Source: Mesaphorura yosii (taxonomy: Eukaryota; Arthropoda; Collembola; Poduromorpha; Tullbergiidae). From it: a DNA stretch of 64,000 bases. A program made the position numbers and the translations under genes. The stretch covers positions 1 to 64,000 of the forward strand of contig WIXG01000225.1 in NCBI GenBank assembly GCA_009869945.1. The letters are read 5' to 3'. The first letter of the stretch is position 1, and every line of letters starts with the position of its first letter. The notes under the pieces are model-generated. The model had not been told where the DNA came from. It saw only the letters and a program-made list of their open reading frames with translations, and did not search any database. Of the stretch, positions 55,750 through 64,000 are shown in pieces.

Positions 55750-57692
55750 TCAGTCGATGCTTTCCATGTCAGCATCTGCATTTTCTCCAGCGCAAGTCCC
55801 AGCGGATCCATTCCAATGTGGGTGCATGCTTTCACGCAAAAAATGGTTGACGTCTTCGTTAGCCGTAAGCGTGCTTGAACTGTTTGTGTCTTCATTTGGA
55901 GAAAGCAGGGCGTTGACGTTCTCGTACAGACGACGACGGTAATGTTCAGCTGGAGACTTCTGCAAACAGTAAACGAGTCTTATACATTCGCACTCCAGTC
56001 AAGTCGTAAATCTTAACCGTCAAATATAAGTCAGTCTTACGTACATTTTGCATGTTGTTAAACTTCTTCATCTCCTTTTGAATCCTTGCTTCTTTCGGAC
56101 TGTAGACGTAATTTGGGTACAATTTCTTGTGCTGCTCCGCCGCTTCTTCCGCTGCCTTGTAAAATTCCTCTTGCCCTTCCCGCCCGAGTTGCTTCCATAT
56201 TTGTCCAAGCAATACACTAACTCCCTTATTATTCAAGGCCGGATTCTCAGACGCTATTAGCTTGCGCTTAGCATTGGAGAAGAACAAAAAAGCGTTTGGA
56301 GGGCGACGGATTCCGCTTCCGCTTCCCGGCGTGCCCGCCTCGTCATGTTTTTGTGATGGTTTGGGCGAAGCCTCGCAAGGGCGGGAACTGAGAGACTGGC
56401 GAGACGATCCTGGCCTAACATTGATGGGACTGCCGACAGTCAAATCCATCGGACGCGCCTGACTCGGGATGTTCGTTGGTCTACTTCTACTCACAAATGA
56501 AAAGCAGTAGGGATCGGCATTAACTGTCAGTTGAACCTTGCCCGAGTTGGGGTCAAAATAAGGCACCGACGAACCCTCCTCTTCGTCAGGAAGAGCTGGT
56601 GCGCTTAATTTGAGGCTTGATTTTGACAATGAGTGCGAGTGCGTCCCAAAATTCTCCTTCCGTGTCTTTAGAATCTGGAATTACAGTGGGCATTTAATTC
56701 TCTAAATATCGTACTCTTTCAAAGTTAAGAAAACATCATCACATACTATCGGGACTGTCGTCATCGGCATCTGTATCCTCTTTCCTCTGTTCTGTCCTTT
56801 TGGCTCATATTTTGCAACCGCCAAACTCGATGATCCCTTTGATTCGGGCACATAATACTGCCGGTCCAGTATAGCGCTGTGGCTGGAGCCTTGCAATGGT
56901 TTTCGGTCCAATTTCGACTTATTTGGTCCATTTCCTAGCATCAGGAGTGCACTCGCTACTTCAGCAGCTATTTTGGAATCATTTGTCTTGCCTAAGGCAG
57001 GAGTTGATGGCCATAGGTGACGCGCAATCATTCTTCTCAATTTGCGTGCGTGAAGGACCTTTGTTACATCCAACAGACCAACCAATGCACTCCGAGAAAC
57101 CTGATACCAAAATCCCATGTTATGCAATTGCAATCAATCTCTACCAAACGGGAGACGCGGTCTCCTTTTTTACCTTCGCTTTTCCAGTGTATAAGAGTTC
57201 AATCAGTGCCTTGACACTTTCGTACTTCACGCCAGTTAGGACAATGGTTGGATTTTCGGCCAAGTGGGCATTCTCGAGCAGTGACTGTTATAATGAAGTT
57301 GTCTTTACATAATGCAACATTCTAAACTCATAGGCCGTACATCATTACTTTCATTATATAAAGGACTTACCCATAGGTACGGAATTGACGCCAACACTAA
57401 CATGTTCGCGTGTATAAGTTTACCATCGCAATTGATAGTCACGTCTGTCATCTTTCCTTCTCTGTGCCACTCCTTCATTGTCTACAAGCGTTAAATGCAG
57501 AAACATGTTAATGTTAAATGCTGCAGAAAATTTGGCAAATGCTACAAATGCAATGCAAAGGTGAGAACTTACCGCAGTAATGGCACTGGCATGAATTTCG
57601 GGTTTCCATTTATAATGAGTTCCTGCTCCTTCGATTTCAATCTTGGTTGGAGTCCGTAGAATTGGTATCGAATTTGGGACGTCGTCACTCAT
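55750..57692 (-). CDS. BTB domain fused to a SOX/MAT-type HMG box
   Basis: Six exons, 57692-57573, 57481-57371, 57284-57174, 57100-56747, 56674-56045 and 55959-55750, all joined in phase 0 for the first junctions, encode 511 residues. Residues about 41-150 form a BTB/POZ domain (MTDVTINCDGKLIHANMLVL, then NPTIVLTGVKYESVKALIEL, then LYTGKAKV). Residues about 354-425 form an HMG box of sequence-specific type: IRRPPNAFLFFSNAKRKLI, NPALNN, LLGQIWKQLG and YPNYVYSP. The Ser/Pro-rich middle and acidic C-terminus are probably disordered. BTB domains mediate dimerisation and co-repressor or cullin binding; this HMG type bends specific DNA, so a transcription factor is likely. I know of no common animal protein with this pairing. 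The exons are consistent and the fusion is not a frame artefact. Confidence 0.85.
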
Positions 57693-58363
57693 TATGCTCT
57701 GCTTCTGCTAGACGTGCTAGATCGTCAATGGGCTGAACTGATAAACGAACCTGAAGTTCCACTGACTCAAATTATGGCTAACAATGAATAATCAACTGAT
57801 CAATTCCAACAAAGCCTAAGTGTCAATCCAGGATCAAAGACCAACAGAAAAACAGCGACACAGAACGTCAAGCACAAATCAGCTTCAACCAAGCTCAGCT
57901 AGGCTCATTTAATAAAGAACACGCAAATCATCAATCTGTCATTCACTCCAACGGTGCTTGATATTTGAGCTTATATCGAACATAAGCGAGTGAGTCTCAA
58001 ATCTCAACGGCATAAGACAACGGCTCGAACTTCTAAAATTCCACAAAGACTTTCTATAACTTCGCGTGTAATTCATTTATGCTTTTAAGTTTCTTCTGCC
58101 ACGTACCGCGGTTCATTGTCTAATCATCTTCTGTTCACAGTTATTAGTTGTCAGCAATTAGTATCGAGTTTTAGTGCCGTACTTACTTGGCACAGTTGGC
58201 ACCCAGCATCAGCAAAACCACTGCTTTGGCGTCGTCATCAGTACGAACGGTACGGTAAGTGACCGGAACTTACGAAACTGGCGATCCTCATCCTGCGCTT
58301 TATTTAATGGCTCACTTTGACGCTTTGTTTAGTAACAAATTGCAACTGGCCGCCACATAAAAG
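57693..58363. promoter_or_regulatory. Shared divergent promoter region of the two BTB genes
   Basis: A 671-bp gap between two head-to-head ATGs (57692 minus, 58364 plus). It has no coding frame and may drive both genes. No specific factor sites were identified. Confidence 0.45.
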
Positions 58364-59189
58364 ATGTCCAGCATGATTTCGTCAGGTGCTGGTGGTGCTA
58401 CGCCCAGTATTCATTACTTGAAGTCGAATCAGTTGAAAATTATGTGGGAGCACGGAAATTCATTGCTTCTGGTTAGCTAAATAGTACCAATAGATTTGGG
58501 TTGGCTTGCTGTGCTGAATGATTTGCTGCATGAATGTATTTAATTTTTCTAGGAAATGCACGAAAATTACATCAAGCAAAAGATGGTGGACGTCACGATC
58601 GTTTGCGAAGGTCAGCTCATCAAGGCTCATAAAGTGGTTTTGTCGACGGCGCCGTATTTCAGGGTAATTAATGCAAATACTATAATTTTGTATTCCTTTC
58701 CCCAAGCAATCGATTTCTAAAGTGCTCTTGACTCTGGCTTCCCCATTTTAGAAGCTGTTCATGGAACTTGACCCTTTCACACAAAATCCCGTCATTTGCA
58801 TCGCGCAAATTAAGTACAAATGTATGCTGGTCTTAGTCGATTTCTTGTACAAAGGAGATATTGAGGTACTCGTTTTATTGTCGTCCTCTCAATAGACATT
58901 TCTTGTCTTCACGTGTGCGGTGTACGTCATTCAATTTCAGATCAGCACTGATGACATTCAAGAGCTTCTCATTGCAGCTGAGTTCCTGCAGTTGCCGGAA
59001 GTTACAGAAGCACTCAAGTCGGCTCCTCCAACTCAAGTCTATGGCATAGAGATTCCTGCTACAACTGTTGCTGAAGGAAAAGAGCCAGAACCAAGCGCAG
59101 TTGCTGACGTCTCTCCAGTCGAAGTCGATAAACCCTCCCCAAAATTAGGAAGAGGGAGGCGAGTCAAGCGGGCACCGCCTGAGCGCTGA
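58364..59189 (+). CDS. Short BTB/POZ-domain protein
   Basis: Four exons, 58364-58471, 58553-58663, 58752-58865 and 58941-59189, all phase 0, encode 193 residues. The BTB domain reads MVDVTIVCEGQLIKAHKVVL, STAPYFRKLFMEL, then LVDFLYKGDIEISTDDIQEL and LLIAAEFLQLPEVTEAL, the pattern of the ttk-type insect BTB proteins. The C-terminus is basic (GRGRRVKRAPP) and there is no zinc finger or other DNA-binding domain, so it may act as a dimerisation partner. Its BTB introns fall at the same places as in the neighbouring BTB-HMG gene. AATAAA lies at 59274-59279. Confidence 0.88.
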
Positions 59190-59558
59190 AGGTTCAATGA
59201 AGGGTATTTTGAGAAATGTACAAAGAAAGGTTACCGGCATTATTTCACAGATTTATTTAATTGACAATATAACGAATAAACTAGGAACCTAGCAAAGACT
59301 CAGTTTCAGTTCCAATGGATTTATTACTAGACAAATTAATTAACTTCTAAAACTAGTCTTAATTTAATGAATTAACGGCTATAGGCTATTAACTAATTGC
59401 CAATTCAAGTTAAGAAATGAAATAAGAAATATTTACTGTTTCCTTTTTCTATACACATAATTACAAAATACGGAGACTGGCTACGATTTTCAATTGCGTC
59501 AAGTATACTGGCAATTTATAGTATTTTAAGCAAGCAAAGCTAAAGTCTGCAGCCAAAG
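59190..59558. other. Convergent 3' flanks
   Basis: About 370 bp between the stops of the plus-strand BTB gene and the minus-strand PKS. Holds AATAAA on the plus strand at 59274 and TTTATT (minus-strand signal) near 59321, so the two 3'UTRs may overlap. Confidence 0.45.
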
Positions 59559-62500
59559 TTAAGACCTGCCAGCCGCCTCGAAGAAAGCCTTCATATTTCC
59601 CCTGCCAAACATCTTTTCGTAGTAATCAAGCTGTCTTTCGGCCATGTCAACAGGGTCGATCATCAGATCGTCGATGTCCGGCACGTATTTTTTGAGCCGT
59701 GGGCTGTTGGACACCATGTTCAAACCATGGCCTGCGATTGCATTCTTCGTCAGCGTGTGCTGCGTGATCATGTCAGAAGAGAACAAGTCTTTGATGTAAA
59801 GCTCGGCAAGTGGAGCCATTTCGATGCCCTGCGACGTGAGTGCAGCTTCCCTCCACTTGTTGTAAGAAACGACTTCGAATTCAAAGCCTCGACCTCGAAT
59901 CAACTCTTGGAGATCGTGCACACGCCGTATTTTTGGGTTGTTGATGTTGTACACGCCGGGCTCAACGGAGCGATCGAGGAACATTTGCACCGAGACCTTG
60001 GCCGCGATGTCGACGGCGACTGCTGTGAGCTGAGAGTTCTCGTCCACTTCCGGGAATTTGCCAATCTTCTGGCACGTGAGCATAAACATGACGAGGTTGT
60101 TGCGCTTCAGGGGAATGAGACCGTTGCGACTGTCGCCGATGAGGTAGTGATGACGGAGGGCCGTGACCGGAATTCCTCGGAGCAGCGCCTGCTTCAGCAA
60201 CTTCTCACATACAAACTTGGAAATGTGGTAGCCCGTCTTGAGCGATTCGCCGTAATCGTCATCGGCTGGGAAGACGTCTGGTAGACTGCCGTCAACCTCG
60301 AGTTTATTCAGCGCGTAGATGCTCGATGCAAACTGGAGTGGCTTCGCTCTGCCCGTCGTCGCGAATCTCAGAATGTTGTGGAGGCCAATCACGTTGTTGG
60401 TGCGGATGTCGTCGGCGCTGAATGGACCGTAGGGCAGGGCGGGGTTCGCGAGAGCCGCATAGTGGATGACAGAGTCAATTTCGCGGGACAGTTTCTCATA
60501 CGCTTCAGGGTCCAGGCCGAAGGCTGGCGTGGCGACATTTCCAGCGATGCAGCACACACGAGAGAAATCAATGGACTCGAGCAGGCTCAAGTCGTCGAGG
60601 GTCGTTTCAAGCCTGTCGAGGGCATCTTCTGCCGATTTTGCACGAACCAAGCAGTAGACTGTTGCTTCAGGACTCGCGGAGAGCAGCTCCTGGAGAATGT
60701 AAGGAGCAAGATGGCCAGTGGCTCCGGTCAGAAGGATGGACTTGTATTCGGTAGCTGTTGCCGAGTTCGGGCTCGAAGCCGAAGCCTTCTCGCCACTTGC
60801 GCTCGATTCAGGCGAGAAAGGCACAATGTCTTCTGGGAGCTCGATATCGCTTTTAATCTGGATCATGAGCTCCTCCGGCGTCAGTTTCCTCGCGGCCACT
60901 CCCTTATTCACCGTGTCATTGATCAATTTCGCCAGTTTGTTGACGGTTCGATTCTCCTGCAAGTCATGAATCGACAGCGCGTGCGTGTCGTAACCCTCGA
61001 GGAGATGCTGGATCTTTGACCGGAGTTCCATTGCCATGAGCGAGTCGATGCCCATCTCGCGTATGTCCTGATCCGGATCAATCGGCTCCGTCTCTGGCAG
61101 CCGCAGCGTATCCCGAATTACGTACTCAATGAATTCCCTGATCTTTCCCTCTCGTTCGCTCGGATCCGAGTCTTTTATGGCTTGGACTCTCGCTTCGAGT
61201 TCGGCCGAGTTGGCAATCTCTTCCTTGTGCGTTCGCATCAGGTCAAAGTACGAGCCCGCGTTGTACGTAGTCGTCAGCACTTTCACGTCCGCCACCTCAA
61301 AAACGACCGTGTTGGTCTTCTGGCTGAGCATTGCGCGCTGGAGCGAAGCGACGCCCTGCGCAGGTGTGAAGAGCCGCATGCCGAAAGTTGTCTCGAGGTT
61401 CTTGAACCCTGCAGCCGCGCCCACGTCGCTCCACGCGCCCCAGTTGACGCTGCAGCACGGCAGGCCTTGCTCCGTCCGGAATCGGGCGAATGAGTCCAAG
61501 TATTTGTTGGCCGAGCAGTGATTTGGCTGGCCAATTCCGCCTAGCGCGGAGCTCAGCGAAGAGAAAAGAACGAAATGCTCCAGGTGACAATCCAGCGTCA
61601 GAAAATGCAGGTGATTTGTGCCGTGCACCTTCGGCTTGTAACACGCCATGAATGCGTCGAGACTCTGATTGATGATGATACCGTCGTGCAGCACTCCAGC
61701 AGCATGCATGACACCTTTGAGTGGAGGGAACCCCGTGGCCGGGTTTTTGATTACGGCCAGGACACGCTTGCATGCTTCAAAGTCGGAAACGTCGGCAGAC
61801 TGGACCAACACGCTCGCCCCTGCTGTGCGAAGTCCAGAAAGGATGTGTTCGGCTCGTGGTGACGGGGCGGAGCGACCGACGAGGACGATGTATTTCGCTC
61901 CTGCGCCTACCATCCACTTGGCGACTTCCAGGCCGAGTCCTCCAAGTCCTCCGGTAATCATGTACGAGCTGTACGCGTTAAACATGACTTCCTTATGCTC
62001 GATTCGCCCGCTTTGGATCCCAGTGACCGGCATTCTCACGACGACCTTGCCAATGTGCTTGGCCTCCTGCAGGAAGCGGAACGCTTCGTGGACTCTGCTG
62101 AGTGGGAAAAGCGTGTACGGCAGCGGGCGATACGCGCCCATCGCCAGGCCATCCAGCAGCATGTTGCTCACGCGGAGAAACTCTTCGCCGTCCCCGAACG
62201 CGCCCATCATCTCTGAGCTGCCTTTCTCTTCAGTTTCATTCAACTTCTGGATGAAATATGTCACGTCGGGGCGAAGGTCTGCCACTTCTGCTTCAGTCCA
62301 CACATTGAGCTTGGACATTTCCAGGAACCGACCGCCTTCCGCGAGTACGTCGAGCGTCGTCTCCTTGAAACCGGGACCCGTGAGTGCGTTCAGAACGATC
62401 GTCACTCCCGCGCCGTTCGTGTCGGCTTTGATCTGGGCACCGTAGTCCGTGCTTCGGGAGTTGTATAAGTGGCGAATGCCGAGCGATGCGAGATACTTGC

Positions 62501-64000
62501 GCTTTCTTCTGTTGCCAGCCGTCGCGTAAATCTCTGCTCCGATGGCTCGCGCGACTTGAATTGCGGCGAGACCCACGCCGCCCGACGCGACGTGGATCAG
62601 AACGCGGTCGGAGGCTCGGAGTTTGCCGACGTGCACGAGAAAGTAGAGGGCGGTCAAGTACACACAGGGAAGTGTGGATCCGTCCTCGAAAGACATTCCC
62701 TCCGGCATGACGTGCACGCAATTTTCGGAAACGACGACGTGACTCGCGAGCGCTCCGCCCGGAATGAACCCAAAGACTCGCTCTCCGATCTTGAATTTTG
62801 ACTTCGATTTGCCGTCTTCCGCCACGTTTCCAATGTTCGTCACAACCCCAGAAAAGTCTACGCCGAGCTCCGTCGCGAATTTTGGCATTGCCTTCACGTC
62901 CTCCACGGAAATGAGCTGGCTGTCTCCACTCGTCGACATTGCGATCAGCACGTCCTTGAAATTCAGGGCGGAGGCAGCAACTTTGACTTCCACTTCGCCT
63001 GGCGCGGGAGTTTTGCGCACAGCAGCGACAATTTGAATATCCGGGATTGTGCCGTTCGCTGGCTTTTCCAGTTTGTACCGTTCCGCGTTGGGGTAGACGA
63101 GTGGAGGTTTGTAAGGCTCAGCATTGATCAGCCGACGGACGTACTTCTTTCGGGCACGGAAAGCGACCTGGTTCTCCGTCTCGTTGAGCCAAAGCTGGTG
63201 GAAGACGTCTTGGCACGCAGCGCTCGCTGTGTCTTCCGGATCCACGTCAATAACGACGGCTGACCGGTCAGCGAATTCATTCAGGAACGTCATCAGAATG
63301 CCCGACAGCGTGGCCGAAACAGGGTTCGTGGGTTCCTGATCCCCGACTCCGATGTACTGAGCTCCGTTTGTGACGACAGCCATCTTCGGTTTGGACTCGA
63401 GCGCATGCAAAGCCTGAATGACGTGCAGGAGGCCTCCGCAGATTTGGCGCAGGTGAGTTTCGTAGTCGACGCCAGAGTCCTCTGAGGGGAAAGTGGCCGG
63501 AATTCCCCACAAGTAAAGAATTCCTTCGACATGCCCTCGCCCTCCTCCTGCTGCGCCGCCGGCGCCGCTGCTGCTGATATCTTCCTTTATTGCTTCAAAG
63601 AGGTCGACGAATTGTGAAGACACGACTGGATTGACGGTGTACATATATTTTGCAGTGTCCGCAGATCTGCTGATCGATTCTGCGTCAGCCGCGGCACGAA
63701 TTCGAACCACATCTTTGCCCACAGAACGTAGCAGCTCCGAAATGCGTGCACTGAACTCGTCCTCGTCTTCGTCTTGCTCATCGTTCCCACCAAAGACAAG
63801 CCACGTTCCGGTGCCTGTGCTTATACCTGTGCCAGCGCCTGATTCTTGTGCCTGTGCCCCCTGCACCTCGTGCGAGCCGTTCACAGCGAGCGTGTGCTCT
63901 TCGGGCCCCGCGAAGGCGACAAAGTTCCTGTAGTCGAGCCCCTCAAAGTCGCCGTACTCCTTCGGGAGCACGAATCCGTTCGCTTCCAGCAGCTGGAACC
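59559..64000 (-). CDS. Type I polyketide synthase ending in thioester reductase (partial)
   Basis: A single uninterrupted frame of 1480 codons that runs off the right edge; the N-terminal part is outside. Domains in order from the right: a degenerate (structural) reductase-like region, an enoyl reductase (FGFIPGGALASHVVVS, then HVASGGVGLAAIQVAR), a ketoreductase (TGGLGGLGLEVAKWM, LFSSLSS), an acyl carrier with GIDSLMAMEL, and a C-terminal thioester reductase (LLTGATGHLAPYILQELL and GYHISK, the Tyr-x3-Lys pair). A KS, AT and DH would be expected upstream. Such a synthase would make a reduced acyl chain and release it as an aldehyde or alcohol using NADPH. The ketoreductase lacks the usual catalytic tyrosine: the YAAAN position reads HCSAN. 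The gene is intronless over 4.4 kb and GC-richer than its neighbours, so acquisition from a microbe is plausible. Confidence 0.9.
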   Translation of the reverse strand, partial: FQLLEANGFVLPKEYGDFEGLDYRNFVAFAGPEEHTLAVNGSHEVQGAQAQESGAGTGISTGTGTWLVFGGNDEQDEDEDEFSARISELLRSVGKDVVRIRAAADAESISRSADTAKYMYTVNPVVSSQFVDLFEAIKEDISSSGAGGAAGGGRGHVEGILYLWGIPATFPSEDSGVDYETHLRQICGGLLHVIQALHALESKPKMAVVTNGAQYIGVGDQEPTNPVSATLSGILMTFLNEFADRSAVVIDVDPEDTASAACQDVFHQLWLNETENQVAFRARKKYVRRLINAEPYKPPLVYPNAERYKLEKPANGTIPDIQIVAAVRKTPAPGEVEVKVAASALNFKDVLIAMSTSGDSQLISVEDVKAMPKFATELGVDFSGVVTNIGNVAEDGKSKSKFKIGERVFGFIPGGALASHVVVSENCVHVMPEGMSFEDGSTLPCVYLTALYFLVHVGKLRASDRVLIHVASGGVGLAAIQVARAIGAEIYATAGNRRKRKYLASLGIRHLYNSRSTDYGAQIKADTNGAGVTIVLNALTGPGFKETTLDVLAEGGRFLEMSKLNVWTEAEVADLRPDVTYFIQKLNETEEKGSSEMMGAFGDGEEFLRVSNMLLDGLAMGAYRPLPYTLFPLSRVHEAFRFLQEAKHIGKVVVRMPVTGIQSGRIEHKEVMFNAYSSYMITGGLGGLGLEVAKWMVGAGAKYIVLVGRSAPSPRAEHILSGLRTAGASVLVQSADVSDFEACKRVLAVIKNPATGFPPLKGVMHAAGVLHDGIIINQSLDAFMACYKPKVHGTNHLHFLTLDCHLEHFVLFSSLSSALGGIGQPNHCSANKYLDSFARFRTEQGLPCCSVNWGAWSDVGAAAGFKNLETTFGMRLFTPAQGVASLQRAMLSQKTNTVVFEVADVKVLTTTYNAGSYFDLMRTHKEEIANSAELEARVQAIKDSDPSEREGKIREFIEYVIRDTLRLPETEPIDPDQDIREMGIDSLMAMELRSKIQHLLEGYDTHALSIHDLQENRTVNKLAKLINDTVNKGVAARKLTPEELMIQIKSDIELPEDIVPFSPESSASGEKASASSPNSATATEYKSILLTGATGHLAPYILQELLSASPEATVYCLVRAKSAEDALDRLETTLDDLSLLESIDFSRVCCIAGNVATPAFGLDPEAYEKLSREIDSVIHYAALANPALPYGPFSADDIRTNNVIGLHNILRFATTGRAKPLQFASSIYALNKLEVDGSLPDVFPADDDYGESLKTGYHISKFVCEKLLKQALLRGIPVTALRHHYLIGDSRNGLIPLKRNNLVMFMLTCQKIGKFPEVDENSQLTAVAVDIAAKVSVQMFLDRSVEPGVYNINNPKIRRVHDLQELIRGRGFEFEVVSYNKWREAALTSQGIEMAPLAELYIKDLFSSDMITQHTLTKNAIAGHGLNMVSNSPRLKKYVPDIDDLMIDPVDMAERQLDYYEKMFGRGNMKAFFEAAGRS

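Noticed and set aside
1-64000. CRISPR arrays, bacterial operons and rRNA genes
   Set aside because: None seen; the window is intron-containing eukaryotic DNA.

Overview
The window is nuclear DNA from a eukaryote, most likely an arthropod. Most genes are split by short GT-AG introns, typically about 50-100 bp. Several families point to arthropods: a takeout/JHBP-like secreted protein, a gustatory-type receptor, ionotropic-receptor remnants, an AA15 lytic polysaccharide monooxygenase, ceramide phosphoethanolamine synthase and a modular serine protease. A springtail (Collembola) is my best guess, but this is inference: no organism-specific marker was tested.

Layout. 0-5 kb: the tail of an unknown gene, an 82-residue lysine-rich protein gene with a hAT-type MITE in its intron, a methyltransferase-like gene and a 12-finger C2H2 gene. 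5-11.3 kb: a complete ABCC4-type transporter followed by a truncated copy of its first two exons. 11.4-14.4 kb: a chemoreceptor gene whose coding exon is split by a defective Tc1 element. 14.9-25.2 kb: two eIF4A-like DEAD-box paralogues flanking a P450, a prolyl 4-hydroxylase alpha subunit and a secreted beta/gamma-crystallin-like protein. 26-36 kb: mostly intronless or one-intron genes for secreted or membrane enzymes (bacillopeptidase F-like subtilase, CPES, chitin/cellulose LPMO, takeout). 36-46 kb: a two-protease-domain modular serine protease, an MFSD4-like transporter, ribosomal protein L21 and a tandem Ly6 pair. 46.8-55 kb: the largest subunit of RNA polymerase I, a tandem duplication carrying its last codons plus a small secreted-peptide gene, and a GH99-like enzyme. 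55.7-64 kb: two head-to-head BTB genes, one fused to a SOX/MAT-type HMG box, and the 3' part of a type I polyketide synthase ending in a thioester reductase.

How they fit. Housekeeping genes (RpL21, RPA1) sit among accessory genes for secretion, digestion, detoxification and chemosensation. The long intronless ORFs (PKS, GH99-like, subtilase) stand out against intron-rich neighbours and are the best candidates for acquired genes. Duplication and transposition have shaped the region: the ABCC fragment, the RPA1-tail/peptide duplication, inverted ionotropic-receptor remnants, the BTB pair, the Tc1 insertion and the MITE. Exon coordinates were worked out by eye from splice sites and reading frame.
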